From Verrucomicrobiales bacterium (GTDB taxonomy: Bacteria > Verrucomicrobiota > Verrucomicrobiia > Methylacidiphilales > JAAUTS01), in contig JAIRPN010000004.1 of assembly GCA_031256975.1 (NCBI GenBank), forward strand, positions 124,001 through 188,000: a stretch of 64,000 bases of DNA, written 5' to 3'. Under the pieces are notes generated by a model. It made no database searches. It saw only the letters and a list, made by a program, of their open reading frames with translations, and was not told the origin of the DNA. Positions 53,791-62,406 of the stretch are shown in pieces (position 1 is the first letter of the stretch; the number at the start of each line of letters is the position of its first letter). The translations under genes were made by a program, and so were the position numbers.

Positions 53791-55398
53791 TCAGGCAATC
53801 GGCACCGCAAAACGAACCGTCGTTCCCTTGCCCTCGTTGCTTTCAATCGAAAATTTGCCGCCTATCACTTCCATGCGCCGTTGCATGTTGGTCAAACCGT
53901 TGCCCTGTTTGACATCACCCACGTAAAATCCTTTCCCTTGGTCGCCAATGACGATATGCAACACCGAATTCTCAAACGCAATGCGCGCGTGCAATTCCTT
54001 GGTGCCGGAATGTTTCAACGCGTTGTTAAGCGCCTCCTTCACCGCCAGAATGATGTGATGCCGGAGATTGCTAGGGACCTCACGATAATCGGTCAAGGCC
54101 AGTGCGTTGATGCGGCAGCGCACCTTGGCGATCATGCATTGCTGTTCGATGTGCCTGCACAGGAAGCCGACCAGCGATTCCAGGTTGTCGTTCTTCGGAT
54201 TCACCATCCACACCGTTTCCGACAGGGCGGCAACCAGGTTGCGCGTCACCTTGGAAATCTCCCGCAAACTGGACAACGATTCCGGTGTCGACGGCTGCGT
54301 CTCGGCGTAGGAACTTAACAGGGAAATATGCGTGATATAGGAACCGAGATCGTCGTGCAAATCCTGCGCGATGCGCAAACGCTCCTGGTTGAGCGAATCC
54401 AGCCGCCGCGCCTTGAGGTAAATCCGGTAACGCCACAACAGCAGGACCAGCACATTCACCGCCCCGATACACAGCACCCAGAACCACGGCCTTTCCCAAT
54501 AGGGCGCCGATACCGAGAACTCAAAGACACCGATCCCGCCTTGCGCCTCGCCCCACACGTCGACATCCTGCACGCTAAACACATAATGCCCGGGTGCCAG
54601 CCGGTCATACTCGATGGGTTTCAGTTCTCCCGGACCCGTCTCATAAGTTTCCTCCCATTGCACCAGCAATTGTTCACCCGGCCTGACCTTCGGCAATTCG
54701 CCGCCCAAACGCCACTCGGCATGGCCGGTATTGTCGTCGTCAATGATCGCCAGAATACTGTTGTCCGGCTGACTCAGGATTTGCGCCATGGAACGGTGCG
54801 TGCCATCGGCAATCCATTCCGCCTTCTTCACCCCGCCGCTTTGACGGAACGGCATGGCGGACATGCCATCAAAGAGCGGCTGGCCGTTTGGACCGATAAT
54901 GGTGATGTTCTTCACCGCGTAAACCCCCACCGAGGACGGGCTGCCCGCCGAGGAGATGATGAAACTGATGCGCTCCGCGTTCTCCGGCACCATGACTTGC
55001 TCGCGATGCGTTGTAAATGCCGGGGCTACCAGTTTTTTGTCCCAGACCGGACTGACTCCCTTCACTTCAAAAGTCTTGTGCCCGAAGCGGGTCCCAGTCT
55101 GGTCATAAAAACAAACCGTAAAGGTGGCGCTGCCTCCCTCCGCCTGCTTCCAGTCGCCATCGACTCCCTGCAAGCGATAACGCACCCGTGAGAAATTACC
55201 GGCGGCCTGCTCCGTGCTGTCGCGCACATACAGCACTATTTTCTGCGCGGAAGAAGGAATCTCCGCCGCCTGGCCATTCGACACGATCACATTCCCGTCG
55301 ACGGCAATCCTGTCCACCACCGGCGCGGCGTTGCCTGCAGCCAGTGCCGCCAGCCACAGGCCGGCGAAGAAGGCAGATACTTGCTTCACAGGTAACAT
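53791..55398 (-). CDS. Sensor histidine kinase, HisKA_3 (NarX/DesK-like) family
   Basis: 535 residues from the ATG at 55398, which yields a signal peptide (VSAFFAGLWLAALAAGNAAP). A periplasmic beta-sandwich region (about 25-300) contains a piece like Y_Y_Y modules (RVRYRLQGVDGDWKQ). A transmembrane helix at about 303-325 (FWVLCIGAVNVLVLLLW) follows. HisKA_3 has the phospho-His in RIAQDLHDDLGSYITHISL (near 348). The C-terminal ATPase has ALNNALKHSG and GDQGKGFYV, then GNGLTNMQRRM. It senses an extracytoplasmic cue, perhaps a glycan, since it is divergent from a GH2 gene only 91 bp away. An in-frame extension to 55713 exists but would run into GH2 coding sequence, so it was rejected. Confidence 0.93.
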   Translation of the reverse strand: MLPVKQVSAFFAGLWLAALAAGNAAPVVDRIAVDGNVIVSNGQAAEIPSSAQKIVLYVRDSTEQAAGNFSRVRYRLQGVDGDWKQAEGGSATFTVCFYDQTGTRFGHKTFEVKGVSPVWDKKLVAPAFTTHREQVMVPENAERISFIISSAGSPSSVGVYAVKNITIIGPNGQPLFDGMSAMPFRQSGGVKKAEWIADGTHRSMAQILSQPDNSILAIIDDDNTGHAEWRLGGELPKVRPGEQLLVQWEETYETGPGELKPIEYDRLAPGHYVFSVQDVDVWGEAQGGIGVFEFSVSAPYWERPWFWVLCIGAVNVLVLLLWRYRIYLKARRLDSLNQERLRIAQDLHDDLGSYITHISLLSSYAETQPSTPESLSSLREISKVTRNLVAALSETVWMVNPKNDNLESLVGFLCRHIEQQCMIAKVRCRINALALTDYREVPSNLRHHIILAVKEALNNALKHSGTKELHARIAFENSVLHIVIGDQGKGFYVGDVKQGNGLTNMQRRMEVIGGKFSIESNEGKGTTVRFAVPIA

Positions 55399-55489
55399 GG
55401 TTCCCGTTACGATAATGAGTCGCCGCTCACAAGGCAATACCCCCCTTTGGGGACTATTTTTATTTCCCCCGCTGTGCTTTAATCCGACC

Positions 55490-58400
55490 ATGAACATAGC
55501 ATTACCCGCATCCATCCTGCTGCTTGTCCTGTCAATACTGCCCCTGCGCGCACAAGTCCCGTCACCCAGCGTGCTGTCCTCGGGCTGGCAAATGCAGGAC
55601 GCCGCCAAGGTATCGCAGAACGGCGAGCAACTTTCGCAGGCTTCGTTCTCCGGCAAGGATTGGTACAAAGCAACTGTCCCCGGCACTGTGCTAACCACCT
55701 TGGTTGACAACAAGGTCTATCCCGAACCGATGTACGGCGAGAACAATCGTCCCGACAAAATTCCCGACTCCCTCTGCCGCACCGACTGGTGGTACCGCGG
55801 CTCATTCCCCGTTCCCGCTGACTATGCAGGCAAAACCGTGTGGCTGAACTTCGACGGCATCAATTACGCCGCCGAGGTATGGGTCAACGGCCAGCGTGTC
55901 GGCACCATCAAAGGTGCCTTTATTCGCGGCACTTTCGACATCACCGCATTGGTCAAACCCGGCAAGCCCGCCGTCATCGCCATCCGCATCTCCCCGCAAC
56001 CGCATCCCGGCATTCCCGCCGAGCACACTCTGGGCGCGGGCAACGGCCCGATCGGCGGCGTCACGCGACTCGACGGCCCGACCTTTGCCTGTTCCATCGG
56101 TTGGGACTGGTTGCCGGGCATCCGCGACCGCAATACCGGTATCTGGCAGAAAGTTTACCTCTCCGCCAGCGGCCCGGTAATTCTCAAGGACGCGCAAATC
56201 ACCACCCAACTGCCACTGCCCAAGACCGATTCCGCCGACATCACCGTGGTGGTCCCGGTAAAGAATATCAGCGATAAATCACAGAGCGGCATGATCAAGG
56301 GCAGCTTCGACAACGTGGCCTTTGAAATGCCGGTCACGCTCGAACCCGGCATCTCCGCGCAATATTTCACCTTCGACCAAAAGAAGTTCCCGCAACTCCG
56401 CGTTTCCAATCCCAAGCTGTGGTGGCCCAACGGCCTTGGCGAACCCAACCTGCACACCCTGCACCTCTCCTTCGAGATCGACGGCAAGGTTTCCGACGCC
56501 AAGGATATCAGCTTCGGCATCCGCTCCATCAGCTACGACGAACCGGACGCCAAAATCCCCGGCAGCGGCGCCCTCTCACTCAGCGTCAACGGCGTGCGCG
56601 TCTTCGCCAAGGGCGGCAACTGGGGCATGGACGAGGCATTGAAGCGCATTCCCCGCGAACGACTGGAAGCCTTCGTGCGCCTGCATCGCGACGCCAATTT
56701 CAACATGATCCGCAACTGGGGCGGACAAAGCACCAGCGACGACCTCTATGACCTGTGCGACAAATACGGCATCCTGCTCTGGGACGAATTCTTCCAGTTC
56801 AACAGCGCCGACCCGCTGGACCTCAGCCTCTACATCGACAACATGCGCGACAAAATCCTGCGCTACCGCAACCACCCCTCCATTGCCCTCTGGTGCGCAC
56901 GCAACGAAGCCACCCCGCCCAAGTATCTCGATGATGCGGTGCGCGGCGCCGTCACCGCCCTCGATCCCGACCGCTGGTACCAGTCCAACTCCGGGCATGG
57001 TCGCGGCATGAACTCCGGCGGCCCCTACAACTGGCAAACTCCCGTCGAGTTCTACAAGTTCAATACCCAGGAACGCTTCAACAAAAACGAAACCTTCAAG
57101 ACCGAGATCGGCGGCATCTCCGTCCCCACCCTCGAATCCATCCAGGGCATGATGCCCGAATCCAGTTGGAACGTGATCAACGACGACTGGGCCGAACACG
57201 ACTTCACCGCCGGCAGCGGTCGCAAATACCCCGACCAGATCAATAAACGCTACGGCAAAATCGCCAACCTCGCCGACTTCGTACGTAAAGCCCAAATGAT
57301 GAACTACGAGGGTTACCGCGCCATGTATGAAGGCCGCCAAGGACAAATGTTCAAGCCCGTGCAAGGCATCCTCACCTGGATGAGCCATCCCGCGCAACCC
57401 AGCTTCGTCTGGCAGGTCTATCACTATGACCTCGAACCCTTCGGCACCTTCTTCGCCGTGAAGAAAGCCTGCGAACCCGTCCACATCCAGTTCAACGAAC
57501 TGGAGAACGGCATCGTGCAAGTGATCAACAACCTCCCTGCCGCCCTCTCCGGCGCGAAGGCCAAGATTACCCTCTACAACCTCGATTCCAGCATCGCCTG
57601 GCAGCATGACTACAACGTCAGCGCCCCCGCCACCGCCGTCACCAAGCTCGGCGCGGTGGAATGGACTGCCTCACTGACCCCCGTGCACTTCATCAAACTC
57701 GAACTCCGCGACTCCGGCGGCAAGTTGCTTTCCGACAACTTCTACTGGCACGCCACTGCCGCCAAGCCCGACAGCCTCAAGGAACTGGCCGATTACACCG
57801 CGTTGAACAGCCTCCCCCTCGTCACCCTCGAAACCAAGGCCACACGACGTGACAGCGACAGCAAAGTCTTCGTCGACGTCACCCTGCGCAACCCCGGCAG
57901 CAGCATGGCCCTCATGGCCCACCTGCAATTGCGTCGCGGCAAATCACAGGAACGCGTCCTGCCCGTCTACTACAGCGACAACTACATTTCCCTGACACCG
58001 AAAGAGGAGAAAACCGTCACCATCGAAGCCGCCGCCACCGACCTCAAGGGCGAACCCGCCCTGGTCCTGGTCGACGGCTGGAACATCGCCGTGCAATCCG
58101 TCAACAGCCCCGGCGTCGCCCTTGCCCTCAACACCAAGGCACAGGTCGACAGCTGGCCCAAGACCGGGCTCGACTTCTACCAACCCGCTCCCCTCAGCGG
58201 CGAGGAAATCCGCGTCAACGTCGGCGGCTTCACCCGCGACGGCTTTGTCGGCGACCCCGGTTACCCCGTCGGCGTCCCCGGCTGGATGACCGAACCCATT
58301 GAAATGAAAGGCGAACACCTCGCCCCCATGGCCATCTACCAGACCGTCCGCTGGGCCGAATACCAATACCCCTTCATCCTCAAAGGCAAACCCGGCCAGA

Positions 58401-58657
58401 CCTACACCGTCCGACTCCACTTCACCGAAAGCGACGGCAACACCAAGGAAGGCAAACGGGTGTTCAACATCAGCATCAACGGCAAAACCGTGTTGACCGA
58501 CTTTGACATCTACAAAGAAGCCGGCGGCAAAAACATCGCCATCGCCAAGCAATTCACCGGCATCAAACCCGAAGCCGACGGCAAAATCCTCATCGGCATC
58601 GACAAAGGCAAATCCGGCACCCCCGCCCTCTGCGGCATCGAGATCCTCAAGGAATAG
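55490..58657 (+). CDS. Glycoside hydrolase family 2 (beta-mannosidase or exo-glucosaminidase type) with malectin-like tail
   Basis: 1055 residues from the ATG at 55490, giving signal peptide ALPASILLLVLSILPLRAQ. GH2 sugar-binding domain early (WWYRGSFPVPADYAGKTVWL), then two immunoglobulin-like domains and the TIM barrel. Acid/base is Glu473 in WCARNEA and nucleophile Glu539 in TEIGG. The barrel strand NWGGQSTSDDLYDLCDKYG is typical of the mannosidase/glucosaminidase branch. The last 150 residues look like malectin (RVFNISINGKTVLTDFDIY). Likely periplasmic or secreted glycan degradation. It is divergent from the sensor kinase and probably controlled by it. The gene is unusually rich in C at third positions. 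Confidence 0.92.
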   Translation: MNIALPASILLLVLSILPLRAQVPSPSVLSSGWQMQDAAKVSQNGEQLSQASFSGKDWYKATVPGTVLTTLVDNKVYPEPMYGENNRPDKIPDSLCRTDWWYRGSFPVPADYAGKTVWLNFDGINYAAEVWVNGQRVGTIKGAFIRGTFDITALVKPGKPAVIAIRISPQPHPGIPAEHTLGAGNGPIGGVTRLDGPTFACSIGWDWLPGIRDRNTGIWQKVYLSASGPVILKDAQITTQLPLPKTDSADITVVVPVKNISDKSQSGMIKGSFDNVAFEMPVTLEPGISAQYFTFDQKKFPQLRVSNPKLWWPNGLGEPNLHTLHLSFEIDGKVSDAKDISFGIRSISYDEPDAKIPGSGALSLSVNGVRVFAKGGNWGMDEALKRIPRERLEAFVRLHRDANFNMIRNWGGQSTSDDLYDLCDKYGILLWDEFFQFNSADPLDLSLYIDNMRDKILRYRNHPSIALWCARNEATPPKYLDDAVRGAVTALDPDRWYQSNSGHGRGMNSGGPYNWQTPVEFYKFNTQERFNKNETFKTEIGGISVPTLESIQGMMPESSWNVINDDWAEHDFTAGSGRKYPDQINKRYGKIANLADFVRKAQMMNYEGYRAMYEGRQGQMFKPVQGILTWMSHPAQPSFVWQVYHYDLEPFGTFFAVKKACEPVHIQFNELENGIVQVINNLPAALSGAKAKITLYNLDSSIAWQHDYNVSAPATAVTKLGAVEWTASLTPVHFIKLELRDSGGKLLSDNFYWHATAAKPDSLKELADYTALNSLPLVTLETKATRRDSDSKVFVDVTLRNPGSSMALMAHLQLRRGKSQERVLPVYYSDNYISLTPKEEKTVTIEAAATDLKGEPALVLVDGWNIAVQSVNSPGVALALNTKAQVDSWPKTGLDFYQPAPLSGEEIRVNVGGFTRDGFVGDPGYPVGVPGWMTEPIEMKGEHLAPMAIYQTVRWAEYQYPFILKGKPGQTYTVRLHFTESDGNTKEGKRVFNISINGKTVLTDFDIYKEAGGKNIAIAKQFTGIKPEADGKILIGIDKGKSGTPALCGIEILKE

Positions 58658-58676
58658 TTGAAACACTCGTCAGCAG

Positions 58677-58741
58677 GGTAACACAGACATTCCTGTCTGT
58701 GTTACCATGGCTAAGGCACAGACAAGAATGTCTGTGCTACC
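58677..58741. repeat. Two facing hairpins with ACAGACATTC core
   Basis: Hairpin 1 (58677-58706): GGTAACACAGAC-ATTCCT-GTCTGTGTTACC, a perfect 12-bp stem. Hairpin 2 (58716-58738): GCACAGAC-AAGAAT-GTCTGTGC. Hairpin 2 read in reverse complement resembles hairpin 1, so they are inverted copies of one unit. They start 19 bp after the GH2 stop and may serve as a terminator, but the copy structure suggests a dispersed repeat. Confidence 0.75.
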
Positions 58742-58836
58742 TTGCATGAGCGGATAAGAGGAAACGGAAAAATAATTCAGCGACCCGCCTACGCCCCACA
58801 GTCACCCGGCGAACAACATAGCGTCAGCTGTCATGC

Positions 58837-59034
58837 ATACTGATATTGAATGCATTGCATATTTATTAAATATTCATCGCATATTAAAATCATATTCAAC
58901 GAAGATTTATAAAATATCCGCTATAAATTAATTAGATATTCTGAATATATTTAATTAATATCCATCGAATAACTTTTAAATATTCATAACATATTTATCT
59001 AATATTCAATGAATATTTATTTCATTTGTAATCA
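58837..59034. repeat. Degenerate 22-bp (2 x 11 bp) AT-rich tandem array
   Basis: Eighteen 11-bp units in register, nine 22-bp periods, ending where the first possible ATG of the next gene begins. From 58859, units start every 11 bases with ATAT in most cases. C-type units start at 58870, 58892, 58914, 58936, 58958, 58980, 59002 (ATATTCATCGC, ATATTCAACGA, ATATCCGCTAT, ATATTCTGAAT, ATATCCATCGA, ATATTCATAAC, ATATTCAATGA). T-type units alternate at 58859, 58881, 58903, 58925, 58947, 58969, 58991, 59013 (ATATTTATTAA, ATATTAAAATC, AGATTTATAAA, AAATTAATTAG, ATATTTAATTA and so on). The period and the alternation were read base by base. Confidence 0.85.
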
Positions 59035-59079
59035 TTTATGGATTGTGTTTACCTACTCCTGAAACCTGATCCTACCCCT

Positions 59080-59814
59080 ATGAGCAAGGCATCCTTTGAA
59101 AAATGCACCCAAGGCCATATCCGTTTCCCTTCCTACATGCCGCGCACGGAAGACGAATTCCTTTCATGGTCGGCTAACTTTCTCCTGAACCTCGAAACCA
59201 ACCGCGACCTGCTGGATGTCAACCCTGTCCTGCTCCAACAACTGAACGCCACGCACGCCAACCTGAAAAAATCCCTCCACATCATCGGCCTGATGACCCG
59301 CGATCTCGCTTCCTTCAGCGCCTACAAAAACCGCGTCCTCTACGCCCTCGGCAATCGTCCCATCACCGGCCCTGTTCTCCCCGCCTTTCCATTACCCGAC
59401 GACCAATCCCGCACCGGTTTCGTCAAAACCATCAAGACCGAGATCGCCCGCATCAAAGCGCATCCCGATTACTCCACTGTCATCGGTCTCGCCATGGGCA
59501 TCGAAAGCCTCGATCATCCCTCCCGCCGCAAAAGCGAACTCACCCCCTCATTCAAACTCCTGGTCGACGACTTCCGCGTCATCCTTCACTGGAAAAAAGG
59601 TCCTGCCGAAGCGCTGCGCATCCTCGCTGACCATGGTGACGGCGAACTGCGGCTGGCCGGTGTCGCCACCCGTGCCAAATTCACCGACCCCGCGCCATTG
59701 CCGACCACCCCTGCCATCTGGCGTTACCAAGTCTGTTACCTCAAACGTGATCGCCAAATCGGTTTCTACAGTCCAATCAAGGAAATCGCGGTCAAGTCTG
59801 CCGGGGTAAAATGA
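59080..59814 (+). CDS. Hypothetical protein, helical N-terminus with fibronectin-III-like end
   Basis: 244 residues from the ATG at 59080; an in-frame ATG at 59038 would start directly at the AT array. No signal peptide. The first half is helical (MPRTEDEFLSWSANFLLNL, HANLKKSLHIIGLMTRDL). The end looks like a beta-sandwich strand set (WRYQVCYLKRDRQIGFYSPI) like fn3. I recall a layout of this sort in uncharacterised Planctomycetota and Verrucomicrobiota proteins, but no function is known. The gene is preceded by the 22-bp tandem array and followed 41 bp later by rph. Confidence 0.7.
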   Translation: MSKASFEKCTQGHIRFPSYMPRTEDEFLSWSANFLLNLETNRDLLDVNPVLLQQLNATHANLKKSLHIIGLMTRDLASFSAYKNRVLYALGNRPITGPVLPAFPLPDDQSRTGFVKTIKTEIARIKAHPDYSTVIGLAMGIESLDHPSRRKSELTPSFKLLVDDFRVILHWKKGPAEALRILADHGDGELRLAGVATRAKFTDPAPLPTTPAIWRYQVCYLKRDRQIGFYSPIKEIAVKSAGVK

Positions 59815-59855
59815 ATTTCATTGTCTCTCCTAACCATTCCGATAAAAACTAACAG

Positions 59856-60593
59856 ATGCAACGACCTGACAAACGCAAAGCCAGCCAAATCCGCCCGCTC
59901 AAATTCCAATGGGACATCGCGCCCAACGCCCTCGCTTCCATCCTGCTCTCCTGCGGTAACACCCAGGTCATCTGTGCCGTCAGTGTCGAGGAATCCGTGC
60001 CGCGCTGGATGAAGGCACAGAACGTCACCGGCGGCTGGACCACGGCGGAATATTCCATGCTTCCTTATTCCACTCCCGACCGCAAGACCCGCGACATCGC
60101 CAAGGGCAAGATCGACGGGCGCAGCCAGGAAATCCAGCGACTGATCGGCCGCTCCCTGCGCGCGGTGATTGACCTGGAAAAACTCGGCGAACGCACCCTG
60201 TGGATCGACTGCGACGTGTTGCAGGCTGACGGTGGCACCCGCACCACTTCCATCACCGGCGCCTATCTCGCCCTGAAGCTGGCCGTTGAACGCCTGACCA
60301 GCAAGGGCCTGCTCAAACAGAATCCGCTCACCACCAGCATCGGCGCCATCAGCGTCGGCATTTACCAAGGGCAAGTCATTGCCGACCTTTGTTATCTGGA
60401 AGACAAGGACGCCAGCGTCGACATGAACGTGGTGATGACCGGCAAAGGCAAATTCGTCGAGGTGCAGGCCAGCGGCGAGGAAGCCACCTACAGCCCGAAG
60501 GAATTGCAGGCCATGCTCAAATGCGCCACCGGCGCCTTGAAGAAAGTGGCTCAATTCCAAACCCAAGCCTGGGCCAAGCGACCGAAGAAATAA
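59856..60593 (+). CDS. rph: Ribonuclease PH
   Basis: 245 residues, full length. Conserved RPDKRKASQIRPLKFQWDIA at the start, phosphate and catalytic residues in GRSQEIQRLIGRSLRAVIDL and LWIDCDVLQADGGTRTTSI. It trims the 3' end of tRNA precursors with phosphate as the attacking group. The stop is followed after two bases by an inverted-repeat arm. Confidence 0.98.
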   Translation: MQRPDKRKASQIRPLKFQWDIAPNALASILLSCGNTQVICAVSVEESVPRWMKAQNVTGGWTTAEYSMLPYSTPDRKTRDIAKGKIDGRSQEIQRLIGRSLRAVIDLEKLGERTLWIDCDVLQADGGTRTTSITGAYLALKLAVERLTSKGLLKQNPLTTSIGAISVGIYQGQVIADLCYLEDKDASVDMNVVMTGKGKFVEVQASGEEATYSPKELQAMLKCATGALKKVAQFQTQAWAKRPKK

Positions 60594-60595
60594 CC

Positions 60596-60837
60596 GTTCG
60601 CGCAAAGTCCGCCAAGGGGACGCAAAGAACGTTAAATCGTTTTATGAAAAATTCCCCTCTCGTAGAGGGGTGCCCGAAGGGCGGGGTGTTTAAGCGTTTT
60701 GCTTTCTCTTGAACGCGGAACTACCCCGTCCGCTTCGCGTCCACCCCTTCACGGAAGGGGAATTGTTAACAGAACAAACAGTATTATTAAAACAACTTAG
60801 CGTTCTTTGCGTCCCCTTGGCGGGCTTTGCGCGAACT
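60596..60837. mobile_element. Inverted-repeat element with a second inverted repeat nested inside
   Basis: Outer arms: 60596-60637 (GTTCGCGCAAAGTCCGCCAA, GGGGACGCAAAGAACGTTAA) and 60794-60837, which is the reverse complement with about two differences. Inner arms: 60650-60689 (AATTCCCCTCTCGTAGAGGG, then GTGCCCGAAGGGCGGGGT) and 60721-60764 (CTACCCCGTCCGCTTCGCGT ... CGGAAGGGGAATT). The element occupies the whole gap between the convergent rph and hemN stops. No coding sequence inside. Confidence 0.75.
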
Positions 60838-60840
60838 GTG

Positions 60841-62229
60841 CTAAACAGTCTTGGAGAAGCGGTTCTGCCCCGCCTTGAGATAAGCATCGAAGCACATGGC
60901 GATGTTACGAATCAGGAAACGTCCGGTCGGCAGCACCACAATCTTGTCACTGCCAACAGTCAAAAGCCCATCTCGTTGCATATCCTCAAGTGAGGTTAAT
61001 GAGGAAGCGAAGTATTCAGCAAATTTAATGCCGAATTGCGTTTCCACCTTGCCGATATCCAATTCGAAATCGCACATCAGCCGCATGATGATTTCCCGCC
61101 GCAGCAAATCATCATCATTTAATAACAAGCCCCGCGCGGTGGCAGGCTTCGCGGCGTTGATCGCGTCGGTGTATTGGTGGATATTCTTGTGATTCTGCGC
61201 GTACACCCGGCCTAGCGAACTGATCGATGAGACACCGAAGGCCAGCAAATCGCAGCCGGCATGGGTGGAATAGCCTTGGAAATTCCGGTACAAATTGCCC
61301 TCCCGCTGCGCACGGCACAGGTCGTCGTCCGCCTTGGCGAAATGGTCCATGCCGATGTACACATAGCCCTCGCCCAGCAACCGCTCCACCGCGTAGCGGA
61401 AGATGGCCAGCTTTTCCTGCGGAGAGGGCAGTTCCTCCGGCTTGATGGCCTTTTGATGGCGGATCATCTCCGGGAGATAAGCGAAGTTGAACAAGGCCAG
61501 GCGATCCGGAGCCAGTGCCAGCACCCTGTCCAGCGTGCGCACAAAGGAAGCGCGCGATTGTTTCGGCAGGCCGTACATCAGGTCCACCGACACACTGCGC
61601 ATGCCGTTGGCCCGGCCTTCCTCGATCACCGCGCGGGTTTGTTCCTCCGACTGGATGCGGTTCACCGCGCGTTGCACATCGTCGTCAAAATCCTGGATGC
61701 CCACCGACAGCCGGTTGAACCCGGCTTTGCCCAGCACTTTCAAATGTTCCGCGTTGGTTTCGCGCGGGTCGACCTCGATGCCAAGTTCACTGTCAGCGGA
61801 AAACAGGAAACGCTCCTTGATCGCCGCAATCAATTCCCCCAGCTCCTGCGGGGCGAAAAAGGTCGGCGTGCCGCCGCCCCAGTGCAACTGCACCACTTCG
61901 CGGTTGGCGGACAGTTGCGGGCGCAGCAAGTCCATCTCGCGGTACAAGGTCTTGAGATAGGCAGCCGGGCGCGAGCGGTCGGCGGTGAAGGTCACATTGC
62001 AACCGCAGTAAAAGCATACCGATTCGCAAAACGGCAGATGGAAATACAGGGACAAGGGCGGCGGATTGTCCAACCGGTCGGAACGGTGGATTTCCTGCAA
62101 CAAATCCGCCCCGGTGAAAGCCTCGGTGAACTGCGGGGCGGTCGGATAACTCGTATAGCGCGGCCCCGCCACGCCATAGCGTGACAGCAGCTCGAAATCC
62201 AGTTCAGGAACGGAAAAAGCGGTGGCCAT
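60841..62229 (-). CDS. hemN: Oxygen-independent coproporphyrinogen III oxidase
   Basis: 462 residues, true HemN size. Radical-SAM cluster Cys residues in FCESVCFYCGCNV; upstream GPRYTSYPTAPQF is the substrate-pocket start. VGIQDFDDDVQRAVNRIQ and the C-terminal HemN domain (VMCDFELDIGKVE-type region) follow. Decarboxylates coproporphyrinogen III to protoporphyrinogen IX without oxygen. Third heme-pathway gene in the window. Stop adjacent to an inverted-repeat arm. Confidence 0.97.
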   Translation of the reverse strand: MATAFSVPELDFELLSRYGVAGPRYTSYPTAPQFTEAFTGADLLQEIHRSDRLDNPPPLSLYFHLPFCESVCFYCGCNVTFTADRSRPAAYLKTLYREMDLLRPQLSANREVVQLHWGGGTPTFFAPQELGELIAAIKERFLFSADSELGIEVDPRETNAEHLKVLGKAGFNRLSVGIQDFDDDVQRAVNRIQSEEQTRAVIEEGRANGMRSVSVDLMYGLPKQSRASFVRTLDRVLALAPDRLALFNFAYLPEMIRHQKAIKPEELPSPQEKLAIFRYAVERLLGEGYVYIGMDHFAKADDDLCRAQREGNLYRNFQGYSTHAGCDLLAFGVSSISSLGRVYAQNHKNIHQYTDAINAAKPATARGLLLNDDDLLRREIIMRLMCDFELDIGKVETQFGIKFAEYFASSLTSLEDMQRDGLLTVGSDKIVVLPTGRFLIRNIAMCFDAYLKAGQNRFSKTV

Positions 62230-62293
62230 ATGGATTAAATAATCTACTTAATACAGCCAAATAAGCAATCTTCTCGCGTGGGTTTCGTGCCAA

Positions 62294-62406
62294 GAGTTCG
62301 CGCAAAGTACGCTAAAAGGACGCCAAGAACGCCAAGTTTTTTAAAATTAAAATACCTTTGTTTCTTTGCGGTCTTGGCGTCTGCTTGGCGGTCTTGGCGC
62401 GAACTC
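62294..62406. mobile_element. Short inverted-repeat element, CGCAAAG family
   Basis: Left arm 62294-62341 (GAGTTCGCGCAAAGTACGCT, then AAAAGGACGCCAAGAACGCC). Right arm 62355-62406 is its imperfect reverse complement (TTTCTTTGCGGTCTTGGCGT ... CTTGGCGCGAACTC). Only about 13 bp separates the arms. The right arm runs into the stop codon of the NtrC-family gene. Confidence 0.7.

Noticed and set aside
55399-55713. 105-codon N-terminal extension of the histidine kinase
   Set aside because: It would overlap the GH2 signal peptide and coding region; the ATG at 55398 gives a good signal peptide.
58837-59034. CRISPR array
   Set aside because: The units are contiguous 11/22-mers with no unique spacers and no cas genes nearby.
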